In this document: in pieces, positions 24,383 through 33,393 of the stretch
Layout: each line of letters begins with the position of its first letter
Position numbering within the stretch: position 1 is the stretch's first letter
Assembly (NCBI GenBank): GCA_965206395.1
Contig: CBDBJK010000020.1
Coordinates: 62,001 to 126,000 of the forward strand
Length of the DNA stretch: 64,000 nucleotides
Direction: 5' to 3'
From: CBDBJK01 sp965206395
GTDB lineage: Bacteria; Chloroflexota; Dehalococcoidia; Lucifugimonadales; CATOSD01
Notes under the pieces: generated by a model
The model's database searches: none
Seen by the model: only the letters and a program-made list of their open reading frames with translations
Told to the model about the DNA's origin: nothing
Made by a program: the position numbers and the translations under genes

Positions 24383-24814
24383 ATGCAAAACGAAGCGCGC
24401 CCTCTGGTTGGCGTGGGTGTAATGTTTTTGAGAGGCCAGAAGGTGTTTCTCGCCAAGCGCCAGGGTTCTCACGGCGATTCCCATTGGGGATGGGCAGGAG
24501 GACATCTTGAGCATGGAGAGTCGCTAGAGGACTGCGCGCGCCGTGAAGCGATGGAGGAACTGGGCGTTGTTGTTGGCAGCCTGCGTTTTCTGTGCGTAAG
24601 CAACGTGATTGCTTACGGTAGGCATTTCGTGGACATAGAATTCCTGGGCGAAATTGGCGATCAGGAGCCGAAAATCGCCGAACCGGACGCCTTCTCCGAG
24701 TCGGGCTGGTTCGATATGAACGATCTGCCCAAGCCTATCTTCAAGGCAGCCGAGTATGCGTTAGAGGCACTTCGTAACGGGCATATGTACTTTTCGGGCG
24801 AATCCAAAGACTGA
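24383..24814 (+). CDS. NUDIX hydrolase
   Basis: A 143-aa NUDIX protein. The 23-residue box is complete: GGHLEHGES with EDCARREAMEELGV matches Gx5Ex7REUxEExGU at about residues 39-61. It should cleave a nucleoside diphosphate linked to another group, with magnesium, in the cytosol; start LVGVGVMFLRGQKVFLAKRQ resembles NUDT1/15-like pyrophosphatases. AGGAG stands four bases before ATG 24383. The frame extends upstream only with RidA-overlapping sequence. It follows the RidA gene by 79 bases. Confidence 0.88.
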   Translation: MQNEARPLVGVGVMFLRGQKVFLAKRQGSHGDSHWGWAGGHLEHGESLEDCARREAMEELGVVVGSLRFLCVSNVIAYGRHFVDIEFLGEIGDQEPKIAEPDAFSESGWFDMNDLPKPIFKAAEYALEALRNGHMYFSGESKD

Positions 24815-25574
24815 ACGGTCAGACAATGCACCAGTCCTGAATCTCCCGTTCGAGACCTCGCTGATCGGGATAAAGATGTTCGACCTCCTTGGTATAGGCC
24901 AGCGCCTCGTCTTCATCGGGAACAACGTCATGGGTCGGTATCTCGAAATCGTAGACCGATTGATTCCCTGTCGAGAGAGCCATGTCCATTGCTACGATCT
25001 CAGTGTGTCGGTGTGCAAGTATCTTCTCGTAAACCAACCGATACACCAGAGGATCATAATCTATGGCGGCCCCTTGGGGCGCGGTATCGACTACGCCTAG
25101 CTCATGAGCGGCGCGATATAACTCTTGCCACAGCTCGCGCATTACATGCGGAATCGCGTCCGCTCGCTCGCGTTCGTGCTGTGGTTCGGAGCTTCGCGCG
25201 CGTCTTGAATCCTCAATCATACGCCGGACTTCGCGCGATGGAACAGGGACGACAAAGCGCGTCTGCTCATCTTTCAAAAGGTTTTCAACAGAATCGTCGT
25301 GCGGCCTTACAAGTTCAATCAAATGATTGCCAATCAGCGGCGTTTCGCCGATAAGCAGGTTATCTCTAGCTGAATAGTTTTCGTGCCAACGCAACACGGC
25401 ATTTCTCGCCCACAAGCCTACTGCCTTTCGAATCACGCTATGCGTCACGCCGTCAACCTCCGGGTAGCGGACCAGAACAGCGCCCGTTTCAAAGGCTGGG
25501 CGTGCGGTATCCCACTGCAACAGATGGATATGCCTTCCCGTTGCGTATGCCAAGTTAGCAAGTTGCTGCGCTAG

Positions 25575-26776
25575 GGATACTCTGAACAAGTCTGGGCATA
25601 GTAGCATAGAGAATAGCACTGTGTTCGGGGAGATAATTGATGGACCAGCCAACATTTGCGGACTTGGAATACGAGAGCAAGAAGCGCAAGACCCGCCGGG
25701 AGATATTCCTGGAGCGCATGGATGCTCTGATCCCGTGGGAACAGATGGAAGAGCGCATCCGTCCGTTCTATCCCAAGGCGGGCCGAGGCCGTCGACCATA
25801 TGAGTTGTCGGCGATGGTGCGGATACACTGCGTGCAGTTGTTCTACAACTTGAGCGATCCTGGTATGGAGGACATGCTCTACGAGGTCGAGTCGGTGAGA
25901 CGGTTCGTAGGGTTGAAGCTGTCGGGCCCGCTGCCGGACGAGACGACGATTCTGAACTTCCGCCATCTGCTGGAAGAGCATGAGTTGGGGCAGAGTCTGT
26001 TCGAGGAGATAAACCGTCATCTGGAGTCCCAGGGACTGCGGCTTCGGGAGGGGACGATCGTGGACGCGAGCATCATAGAGGCGCCGTCATCGACGAAGAA
26101 TCGTGCGGGTGAGCGAGACCCTGAGATGCACCAGACGAAGAAGGGGAACGAGTGGCGCTTCGGGATGAAAGTACACGTAGGCGCTGACGCTGAGACGGGA
26201 GTGGTACACAGCATGACTACGACGCCAGCTAACGTGCATGATGTGACAGAAGCGCACCGATTGCTGCACGGTGGAGAGAAACGAGTGTGGGGGGATGCGG
26301 GGTATCAGGGAGTGGACAAGCGGTTGGAGAATCGAGAGTTGGATGTGGAGTGGCGAGTGGCGATGAGGCCCGGCCGGCGACGGCACCTGGAGCCTGGCAG
26401 CCACGAGGCGTTGGCGGAGAAGCGCAAAGCGTCGGTCAGAGCGAAAGTGGAGCATCCGTTCCTGTACGTGAAGCGGCGCTTTGGCTACGCCAAGGTGCGC
26501 TACCGAGGGTTGGCTAAGAACGCGCAACGGCTGGCATTGCTACTGGGGCTGGCCAACTTGATGACGGCAGAGCGCCGTCTGGCGGCATGAGAGGGGCGCA
26601 GTGAGCAAATCACGGCCGGGGAGCCGCGATGGCTCCGAAAAGCCGCTTCGAGGCCACAACAGACACGGTCTGAACGCCTCAACCACGACCTGGAACGTCA
26701 CAAAGATGCCTGAACATCTCCAAAGAACGGAACCACTCTGCCCATCCACGCTTGCGCCGAGTTGTTCAGAAGTTCC
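25575..26776 (+). mobile_element. IS5-group element B2, 1202 bp
   Basis: Terminal repeats GGATACTCTGAACAA and GGAACTTCTGAACAA, target duplication CTAG on both sides, matching the YTAR rule. It is a diverged relative of B1 (14994-16190). It interrupts the P-loop NTPase exactly at its Walker A region. Confidence 0.93.
25640..26590 (+). CDS. IS5-group transposase (B2)
   Basis: A 316-aa DDE transposase with the same plan as B1: FADLEYESKKRKTRREIFLE, RIHCVQLFYNLSDPGMED, aspartates in GTIVDASIIEAPSSTKN and WGDAGYQGVDK, and glutamate in RAKVEHPFLYVKRRFGY. ATG 25640 follows GGGGAG by seven bases. Intact. Clear amino-acid divergence from B1 shows the two are not a recent duplication of each other. 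Confidence 0.92.
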   Translation: MDQPTFADLEYESKKRKTRREIFLERMDALIPWEQMEERIRPFYPKAGRGRRPYELSAMVRIHCVQLFYNLSDPGMEDMLYEVESVRRFVGLKLSGPLPDETTILNFRHLLEEHELGQSLFEEINRHLESQGLRLREGTIVDASIIEAPSSTKNRAGERDPEMHQTKKGNEWRFGMKVHVGADAETGVVHSMTTTPANVHDVTEAHRLLHGGEKRVWGDAGYQGVDKRLENRELDVEWRVAMRPGRRRHLEPGSHEALAEKRKASVRAKVEHPFLYVKRRFGYAKVRYRGLAKNAQRLALLLGLANLMTAERRLAA

Positions 26777-26930
26777 CTAGCATGCTTTTCCCGACTCCAG
26801 GCAGTCCCGCAAAGAAAACGAGCCGCTGGTTATCAGCCAGACGCCGAAATGCGCAATACAGCTCGGACTCAATCGGGATTATCACGTTGGGCAGTGGATT
26901 CGAGCCAGTCATAGTTAATACGTTTTCGAT

Positions 26931-28125
26931 TCAACTAGCGTGGTATGCGTCTAGCGCGGAGGCTAGACGCTGAACGCCTTGAACCAGGTCTTCGCTTTCG
27001 CAGAGGGCAAAACTTAGACGGAGGGCGTTCGGAATCGTCCGCGTTGCGGAGAACCTTTGCCCCAGAAGGTACGATACGCCAGCGTCGCGGGCTAATGGCA
27101 ACAGGGTTTCGGTGTCCACGCCCTGACCGAAGTTAAGCCAGAAGAAGTAGCCTCCCTCTGGCAGCGCGAAGCTGACCGTTCCAGGCAGGTATTTTCGCAG
27201 GGCGTCAAATAGCGCCTGTATACGCTCGCCGTAAGCAGACCGTAGGATCTCGATGTTCTTTTCCAGCAGGCCCAGTTCAATTGTGGCGTGAGCGAGATTA
27301 GCCGCGAAGTGGTTCAGGCCTCCGCCGCTAATGGCGAATCCTGAATTGATGAATCGATTCGTGAGCGAGGGCTTGGCTTGCACCCAGCCTAGACGCAGTC
27401 CAGGCGAGAGTATCTTCGAGAAGGAGCCGATGGACAGCACTCTCCCTGACTCGGATGTGTCATAGGCAATCAACGGTGATGGTGGAGGCGGGCCAACGTG
27501 CAGCAATTGATACACCTCATCGGCGAATACAATGAAATCGTGGCGTTGGGCAAGTTCAACTAACGCCTGCCGACGCTCTACGGGAAGCACGTTACCTGTA
27601 GGATTCTGATAGGTCGGAATCACGTAAAGAGCAGTCGGGGATGGCACAGATGAGTCTCGAAGCATATCCTCTAGCGCGTCTATCCTCAGCCCTTTGTCAT
27701 CGGTTGGCACGCCGATTACGTTTAGACGGTGGTCGGCGAAAATTCCGTGAGCTAGATAATAGGTCGGCTCCTCGACGAATATCGCATCTCCTGTCTGCGT
27801 AAACAGAGTGCAAGCCTGGTCTAGGGCCTGTGATGCACCGCTTGTCAGGAACACGCTTTCAGGCTCGACAGGTATGCCGTAGGCAGGCTGCCCCGACAAG
27901 AAGCTGGCCAGAGGACTCTATCAGCGGCCCGAATCCCTGTATCGCGCCATATTGCAAGGATGTTACTTCTCCCCTGGGAAGAACGTGGTTCGCCGCCTGC
28001 CGCATATCTTCCAACGGGTGCAACCGCTCCGAAGGATGACCCCAGCCCAGGTCGATGACGCCCTCTGGCACAGAAATTAACAGGGAGGGCAACGATACCT
28101 TTTGACGGTTTTCAGTCGAACTCAT
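26931..28125 (-). pseudogene. PLP-dependent aminotransferase (LysN/2-aminoadipate-type), frameshifted
   Basis: Fold-type I aminotransferase. The N-terminal part runs from ATG 28125 (GGAG eight bases upstream) through DLGWGHPSERLHPLEDM and SLQYGAIQGFGPLIES. The rest lies in another frame, from about 27917 to 26931, starting LASFLSGQPAYGIPVEPE. The PLP lysine is in SIGSFSKILSPGLRLGW and the NPTGNVLP loop is present. The join needs removal of one base (GAGTCCTCTGGCC) near 27906-27917. It may be a real mutation or an assembly indel. The P-loop NTPase follows 18 bases downstream. The substrate is probably an amino acid; which one is unknown. Confidence 0.8.
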
Positions 28126-28293
28126 CTAACGGTCTCCAGGGAAATAACCAGCGCACGTATACAGTCACACGCCAACAATACTGGTATAGCATACTCTCAC
28201 TTCGCCTATCCATCCAGTTAGGCCATTCAATAATTGGCAAGGTGACGCATTCATTTGGAAGGCCATCAATAGACAAATTGATATACTGCGTAC

Positions 28294-28947
28294 ATGGATA
28301 ATCGCAGAACCTCGACAAGGCCCCCATTGTTGCGAGGGTATATTCACCTTGCGGTCGCCGTTGTCACCCCATTTGCCCTTGCAGCGCTGTTGCTCATCGC
28401 CGACTCTCCGCGCGACTACGTAGGGGCAGCCATATTTGGGGCCAGCCTCATCCTCGTGTACACGACGAGCGCGGTCTATCACGTAGCGCCCTGGAACGCC
28501 CGATATCGTGGCATCATGAGAAGGATAGACCACTCGATGATCTTCCTTTTCATTGCGGGCACGTACACACCCTTCACTCTGAAGCTGCTTGGCAACGCAT
28601 GGGGCATATCCATTCTGTCGGTGGTATGGGGATTAGCCAGCGTTGGAATAGTTCTGAAAGTAATCGCCCCCGGCGTCCCTCGATGGCTGGGCGTAGGTCT
28701 CTATATCGCACTCGGCTGGGTCGGCCTCATACCCGCAGCCCAGATTGCCGCCTCTCTGCCATTCGATGCGCTCGCGTTGATGATTGCCGGCGGTCTCTTG
28801 TACTCTGTGGGAGGCATTTTTTACATGGTGCGCTGGCCCGACCCATATCCGCGCGTCTTTGGCTTCCACGAGACTTTTCACTCGATGGTGGCGCTCGCAA
28901 GCGTCATGTTCTACTTCGTCGTCGCCGATCACGTGCTACCATACTAG
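28294..28947 (+). CDS. Hemolysin III / YqfA-like membrane protein (PAQR family)
   Basis: A 217-aa inner-membrane protein with about seven hydrophobic helices. Family motifs are clear: TSAVYHVAPW, RRIDHSMIFLFIAGTYTPF and the late FGFHETFHSMVAL, which supply the Ser/His/Asp metal site of the CREST/PAQR superfamily. The biochemical role is unknown for most members. IS D2 is inserted exactly at the stop codon: TA of the target duplication plus the first G of the IS rebuild TAG, so the protein is unaltered. Confidence 0.88.
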   Translation: MDNRRTSTRPPLLRGYIHLAVAVVTPFALAALLLIADSPRDYVGAAIFGASLILVYTTSAVYHVAPWNARYRGIMRRIDHSMIFLFIAGTYTPFTLKLLGNAWGISILSVVWGLASVGIVLKVIAPGVPRWLGVGLYIALGWVGLIPAAQIAASLPFDALALMIAGGLLYSVGGIFYMVRWPDPYPRVFGFHETFHSMVALASVMFYFVVADHVLPY

Positions 28948-28978
28948 GTTGTGTTGACATTTGGTGCATAATGGATAC

Positions 28979-29428
28979 ATGTCAACGACTGAATTACGCA
29001 ATGAACAATGGTCGAAAATCCTTGAATTTCTGCGCTCATGCCCAGACCTCTACGTTGGAGAGGAGGACGATTGCAGGCGCTACGTCGAGGCCATCCTGTG
29101 GATGGCACGAAGTGGTGCTCCTTGGAGACTGCTGCCTGAGCACTACGGTCACTGGAACAGCGTATATAAGCGCTTCGCACGCTGGTGTGAAAAGGGTGTA
29201 TGGGAACGAATGCATCAGCATTTTGTGCAAGACCCCGATATGGAGCATGTCATCATTGATCACTGTGATAGCACTGTGATAGCACTGTGGTTCGCGCTCA
29301 TCCCTGTGCTGCTGGAGCCTCCAAAAAAACGGTGGCCAATCGGCCCAAGCTCTTGGCCGGAGCCGAGGCGGGTTCAGTACCAAGATCCACGTGAGCGTGG
29401 ATGGATTGGGCAACCCGTTGCGCTTTGA
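28979..29428 (+). pseudogene. IS D2 transposase OrfA, scrambled after repeat expansion
   Basis: Sound through MEHVIID; then a 20-base tandem expansion moves the frame and the tail (HCDSTVIALWFALIPVL) is not family sequence. Normal frame would read DSTVVRAHPCAAGASKK to the A7 slip site. Confidence 0.8.
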
Positions 29429-29759
29429 GCTCACAGCAGGTCAACGTCACGACATCACCCAGGCACAGGCATTGATAGCTGATTTCGAAACCGAGCATGT
29501 GATTGCTGATAAGGGATACGATTCGATGGATTTTCTCCAATGCATCCTGGGCAGGGGCGCGTTACCTGTGATTCCACCTCGGTCAAATCGAAAGACGCCA
29601 CGAGAGTATGATGAGTACCTTTACCGAGAGCGCCACCTTGTGGAGTGTTTCATCAACAAGATCAAGCACTACCGGCATATCTTCTCTCGCTTTGACAAGC
29701 TGTCATCGCGTTTCCTGGGATTCTTGAACTTCGTCGGTGCTCTCATATGGCTCAGATGA
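29391..29759 (+). CDS. IS D2 transposase OrfB
   Basis: C-terminal half of the DDE transposase, intact in this copy: GNPLRFELTAGQRHDITQA, ADKGYDSMDF, RHLVECFINKIKHYRHIFSR and ending FLNFVGALIWLR. Expressed only by -1 frameshift from OrfA in a functional element; OrfA here is broken upstream. Confidence 0.78.
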   Translation: MSVDGLGNPLRFELTAGQRHDITQAQALIADFETEHVIADKGYDSMDFLQCILGRGALPVIPPRSNRKTPREYDEYLYRERHLVECFINKIKHYRHIFSRFDKLSSRFLGFLNFVGALIWLR

Positions 29760-29955
29760 AATGTCAACACAACCTAGTGATCCAGGCCATCTTGCCGGGA
29801 TAGCGTATTCTGAAGTAACCTATGCTGTGCGCGAATTGGGCATCGAATACGTTAGCTGTATTGCCAAACTATAGGTTTCAGGACACTAGACCGTCGATTT
29901 GAATACATCAAACTCCCGTCCCAGTATGACTGTGTTCTATCTAAGAGGAGGCATG

Positions 29956-31182
29956 ATGTCACAGGAGACCAGAATTTCATCAAGTCAAGCTGTGGGACTC
30001 GATAAGGGTACGATAATCGACCCATATCCCAGGTATGACTACTTGAGAGCTACAGACCCCGTACACTGGAACGAAGGGCTGCGGGCCTGGCTTCTCACAA
30101 GATATGCCGACGTTGCTTCCGCTCTGCGCGACCCAAGCCTCTCCGCCGACCGAATGGGCGCGCTCATGGGTCAGCTTCCAGAGGCAGCGCGGGAGAAGGT
30201 GCGCCCACTATTCCGCATATTTTCAGGCATGATGCTCATGTCGGACCCGCCAGATCATACACGACTTCGCGCCCTGTCTAACAAGGCGTTCACACCACGA
30301 GTAGTCGAGCGAATGCGGGGAGACGTTCAAGCCGTTGTTGACGGTCTACTCGATGAGGTTGAGCAAAAAAGGGGAATGGATGTAATCCGTGATCTCGCCT
30401 TTCCGCTGCCATCTACAGTGATTGCGGAGATGCTTGGGATCAGGCCGGAGGACCGCGATCAGTTCAAAAAGTGGTCTGCGGACATCACGTCGTTCCTGGG
30501 GAATGTTCGCGTAGTGGCCGAAACCGTCGGGGCTGCTCAAAAGAGTTCTCTGGAGCTATCTGAATACCTCAAAGAGGTTATCACACAACTTCGGGACGAC
30601 CCAAAAGAAAACCTCTTGAGCGCCCTTGTGGGAGTCGAGGAGCATGGGGACACATTCAGCGAGGAAGAGCTTTGCTCGATGTGCATCCTACTCATTTTCA
30701 CAGGCCACGAAACTACCACTAACTTGATTGGAAACGGGATGCTGGCGCTGCTTCAGAACCCTGACCAGATGCAGAAATTAAAGGATGATCCCTCTTTGAT
30801 AGTGTCTGCTGTGGAGGAGTTGCTGCGCTACGACAGCCCGATACAGACTACGTCGCGCATCGCCCTGGAAGACTCGGAGATTGGCGGCAAGCAAATCAGG
30901 AGGGGCGAGAACGTCTCTCCGATTCTGGGAGCAGCCAACAGAGATCCGGAGCAGTTCTCCGACCCCAACCGCCTTGATATTACTCGTAAGCAAAACAGGC
31001 AGATCGCGTTTGGCCTTGGCCTTCACTTCTGCCTTAGGGCCGCGCTCGCTCGTTTGGAAGGGCAGATCGTCATCAGCACAGCGCTTCGGCGTATGCCCAA
31101 ATTGCAGCTTGGCACTGAAGAGCTGCAGTGGCGTGAGAACCCCATATTTAGAGGATTGAAATCTCTGCCCATCAGCTTCTAA
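29956..31182 (+). CDS. Cytochrome P450
   Basis: A 408-aa soluble bacterial P450. The I-helix oxygen-binding motif is FTGHETTTN, the K-helix ExxR is in EELLRYDSP, and the heme-thiolate loop is FGLGLHFCLRAALARLE with the proximal cysteine. The usual Gly two residues after that cysteine is Arg, a tolerated variation. It needs an electron-transfer partner (ferredoxin and reductase), none of which is nearby. AGGAGG precedes two in-frame ATGs at 29953 and 29956; the second has the better spacing. The substrate is unknown. Confidence 0.92.
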   Translation: MSQETRISSSQAVGLDKGTIIDPYPRYDYLRATDPVHWNEGLRAWLLTRYADVASALRDPSLSADRMGALMGQLPEAAREKVRPLFRIFSGMMLMSDPPDHTRLRALSNKAFTPRVVERMRGDVQAVVDGLLDEVEQKRGMDVIRDLAFPLPSTVIAEMLGIRPEDRDQFKKWSADITSFLGNVRVVAETVGAAQKSSLELSEYLKEVITQLRDDPKENLLSALVGVEEHGDTFSEEELCSMCILLIFTGHETTTNLIGNGMLALLQNPDQMQKLKDDPSLIVSAVEELLRYDSPIQTTSRIALEDSEIGGKQIRRGENVSPILGAANRDPEQFSDPNRLDITRKQNRQIAFGLGLHFCLRAALARLEGQIVISTALRRMPKLQLGTEELQWRENPIFRGLKSLPISF

Positions 31183-31252
31183 CGGCATATCGCATACGCC
31201 TGACACAACGTGTTGCGTAAATCTGATTGAGATCGAACGGAAGGTGCGAATA

Positions 31253-31855
31253 TTGAAACGCTCATTTATCTTGGGTCTGGTTGTGGTATTGGCTGCTATT
31301 GGGATTGCGTGTTCCGAGTCTGACCCCACACCTACAGCTACTCCACAGCCTACACTCAGGCCCGATTCGACCGCCGTGCCTGCAGCGGTTCCTTCGCTTT
31401 CGACGACTGCGACTGCCGTGCCAACCGCTAGCGTTTCGGCAAGTGAGCGTGTAGCTGAGGACGGGGACATGGTATCGGTTCACTATACTGGCACCCTGGA
31501 AGATGGCGAGGAATTCGACTCGTCGCGAGGGAATGACCCGCTAACCTTCACCCTCGGAACGAGTCAGGTCATCCCAGGGTTTGAAAACGCGGTTCGCGGC
31601 ATGTCGGTGGGTGATAAGTCTACGGTTACAATCGAGCCGCAAGATGCTTATGGCGAACGTAACGAGGATTTCATCCTCGAATTCCCACGCGACGAAGCTC
31701 CGGATGGCATTACTGTAGGTCAAGTGGTCCAATTGGCAAATGGCCTACCTGCAACCATCGTAGAAATCACTGACGAGGTAGTCCGTATCGACGCCAATCA
31801 TCAGCTTGCGGGGTTTACCCTTACATTCGAGATTGAGGTCGTCGAGATTCGTTAA
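31253..31855 (+). CDS. FKBP-type peptidyl-prolyl isomerase, exported lipoprotein
   Basis: About 200 aa. The signal peptide LKRSFILGLVVVLAAIGIAC ends at a lipobox-like cysteine, then a Thr/Pro/Ala-rich linker of about 50 residues, then an FKBP domain of the SlyD-like kind: VSVHYTGTLEDGEEFDSSRG, VIPGFENAVRGMSVGDK and the insert-in-flap signature NHQLAGFTLTFEIEVVEI. It should assist folding of exported proteins at the outer face of the membrane. TTG 31253 is chosen since AAGG stands eight bases upstream; GTG 31244 is possible. Confidence 0.88.
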   Translation: MKRSFILGLVVVLAAIGIACSESDPTPTATPQPTLRPDSTAVPAAVPSLSTTATAVPTASVSASERVAEDGDMVSVHYTGTLEDGEEFDSSRGNDPLTFTLGTSQVIPGFENAVRGMSVGDKSTVTIEPQDAYGERNEDFILEFPRDEAPDGITVGQVVQLANGLPATIVEITDEVVRIDANHQLAGFTLTFEIEVVEIR

Positions 31856-31924
31856 CAGAATTTCTGATACCGAGCCAGTTTCTCAGAACACAGGTTTTTG
31901 GGAAGCCATATCGAGGAGCAGCCA

Positions 31925-32209
31925 ATGACTGAGACGCCTGCCATGCCAACCGTTTTCATCGACAACGATGTCGTTCGGGTGACGGAGTGGCGCTTCGCTC
32001 CAGGCACGGCGACCGGACACCACCGCCACGAATTCGACTATGTGGTGGTGCCGATGACGACGGGCAAGCTGCTCATACGCGACTCAGAAGGCGAAATAAC
32101 CTTCGACTTGACCACAGGCGCTCCTTACTTCAGGAAAGCGGGCGTAGAGCATAACGTCATCAATCCTACGGACGATGAGGTTGTGTTCATCGAAATCGAG
32201 TCGAAGTGA
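31925..32209 (+). CDS. Small cupin-domain protein
   Basis: A 94-aa single-domain cupin. The metal-binding motif 1 is in GTATGHHRHEFDYVVVP and motif 2 in YFRKAGVEHNVINP. ATG 31925 follows GAGGAG by six bases. Such proteins bind a metal and a small ligand; they may be isomerases, dioxygenases or sensors. Nothing in the neighbourhood (FKBP upstream, SDR downstream) narrows this. Confidence 0.82.
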   Translation: MTETPAMPTVFIDNDVVRVTEWRFAPGTATGHHRHEFDYVVVPMTTGKLLIRDSEGEITFDLTTGAPYFRKAGVEHNVINPTDDEVVFIEIESK

Positions 32210-32337
32210 ATTCAGGGAACAGCGGCCCGAAACGCACGAATGCGATCCAGCGCCGTTAAAGGTTTTTCAACTAATTGAGGGCCATTCTATGAAGCGGGTG
32301 GGTATTCGGCAACTTTGATATTTTCCAAGGGGGCAAA

Positions 32338-33153
32338 ATGGGACAGCTAGATGGCAGAATCGCGGTTGTTACGGGCGCTAGCCGTGGCATTGGCAGAGAC
32401 ATTGCGGTGGTTCTTGCTAGAGAGGGTGCGAAGGTCGTTGTTTCGGCGCGCACGGAGAAAGAGGGAGACTTTCGAATATCCGGCAGCATTCAGACAACCG
32501 TCGATCAGATTCGCAATGCAGGCGGGGAGTCGATAGGTGTTCGCTGCGATGTCAGCGATGAGGAGCAGGTCCAATCGTTGTTTGACCAGTCCGCTGAACA
32601 GTACGGACGCATAGACATCCTCGTAAATAACGCCGCCATACTCATTCCAGGCAAGATAGAGGATATGCAGGTGCGCCACTGGGACCTTCTGTATCGCGTG
32701 AATATCAAAGGCCCATTTCTCGGGTGCAAATACGTCTTGCCCTATATGAAGCAAAACAACTACGGCCATATAATCAACATCTCATCCAGAGGCGCAATAA
32801 GTCCAGGCCAAGGCCCTTACAAGACGGCTGGCGGCGGCGGTATCGCATATGGCTCTGGAAAAGCGCATATAGAACGCTTCACTCAAGGTCTGGCGCAGGA
32901 GGTTTTCGAGGACGGCATCGCCGTCAACGCGCTCTCGCCCGAGATGGTCATCGCCTCAGAGGGTCAGCGTTGGTTCCGGGGCGACGCTAGCAATTACATC
33001 GGCGCGCGCGAGGACGGTGAGATTATGGGCGACGCGTCGGTTTACATTTGCGTGCAAGACCCCAAAAGCTACACGGGCAGAATCCTGTACGACGAAGGTG
33101 TAGCAGCAGAGGCGGGTATCGATCTGTCCAGGTATCCACTCGTCAAGGCTTGA
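32338..33153 (+). CDS. Short-chain dehydrogenase/reductase
   Basis: A 271-aa SDR. It has the NAD(P) motif TGASRGIG at residues 13-20, NNAAI (N-N-A-G variant), catalytic serine in INISSRG and the YxxxK pair in AYGSGKAHIERF. The Arg at position 39 (SARTEKE) hints at NADPH. GGGGG stands a few bases before ATG 32338. It is a classical SDR of unknown substrate, probably a hydroxy/keto compound linked to the acyl-CoA metabolism nearby. Confidence 0.88.
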   Translation: MGQLDGRIAVVTGASRGIGRDIAVVLAREGAKVVVSARTEKEGDFRISGSIQTTVDQIRNAGGESIGVRCDVSDEEQVQSLFDQSAEQYGRIDILVNNAAILIPGKIEDMQVRHWDLLYRVNIKGPFLGCKYVLPYMKQNNYGHIINISSRGAISPGQGPYKTAGGGGIAYGSGKAHIERFTQGLAQEVFEDGIAVNALSPEMVIASEGQRWFRGDASNYIGAREDGEIMGDASVYICVQDPKSYTGRILYDEGVAAEAGIDLSRYPLVKA

Positions 33154-33204
33154 CGAGCAATCCTAATTCGTGTAAGCGGCGGCGGCGGGGGTTTTCTAAA
33201 AATT

Positions 33205-33348
33205 CTTAACAAAATAGACCTGCCATATGTCATTCTGAGCGGAGCGGAGAATCTAAGCGTTCCATATCGTTATGGCGAATGCTTATCCTTCCTCGGAAGG
33301 ATCGTCGCAGGCTCCTCGGAATGACATTGTAATTTTGTTAAGCGCTCT
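33205..33348. repeat. MITE-like palindromic repeat
   Basis: CTTAACAAAAT (33205-33215) and ATTTTGTTAAG (33332-33342) are perfect inverted repeats. Inside, TGTCATTC (33228-33235) and GGAATGACA (33318-33326) form a second pair. The right end, read as AGAGCGCTTAACAAAAT, is close to the IS427-element terminus AGAGCGTCTAACAAAAC (14 of 17). It may be a non-autonomous relative of that IS. Confidence 0.65.
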
Positions 33349-33393
33349 AAGAAAAGATGTGTTTGCCTAACTCAGAACCTCGATGTTATGAAA

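Larger units (their letters stand above)
24819..26912 (-). pseudogene. P-loop NTPase gene split by an IS5-group element
   Basis: ATG 26912 starts MTGSNPLPNVIIPIE and reaches a Walker A motif GLPGVGKSML, where the IS enters (CTAG duplication at 26777-26780 and 25571-25574). Removing the IS and one CTAG gives GKSMLAQQLANLAYATGRH and then an open frame to 24819, in all 295 aa. The C-terminal part (756 bases at 25574-24819) has no motif that I recognise beyond the P-loop, though the aspartate of QWDTARP may belong to the nucleotide site. The gene follows a PLP aminotransferase by 18 bases on the same strand, suggesting an operon. A kinase-like role is possible but not shown. Confidence 0.82.
28947..29774 (+). 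mobile_element. IS5-like element D2, 828 bp
   Basis: Same element as D1 (18376-19204). Terminal repeats GGTTGTGTTGACATTT, target duplication TA (28945-28946, 29775-29776). Here one 11-bp unit is complete and one is shortened to 9 bp (GATCACTGTGATAGC), giving a different frame disruption from D1. Confidence 0.9.

Noticed and set aside
29775..29873. 32-codon open stretch after IS D2 ending VSCIAKL
   Set aside because: Too short, no start or ribosome site, and no family that I recognise; it could be chance or a remnant.
33181..33350. CRISPR-like repeats
   Set aside because: The repeats are inverted, not regularly spaced direct repeats; no array or cas gene is present in the window.
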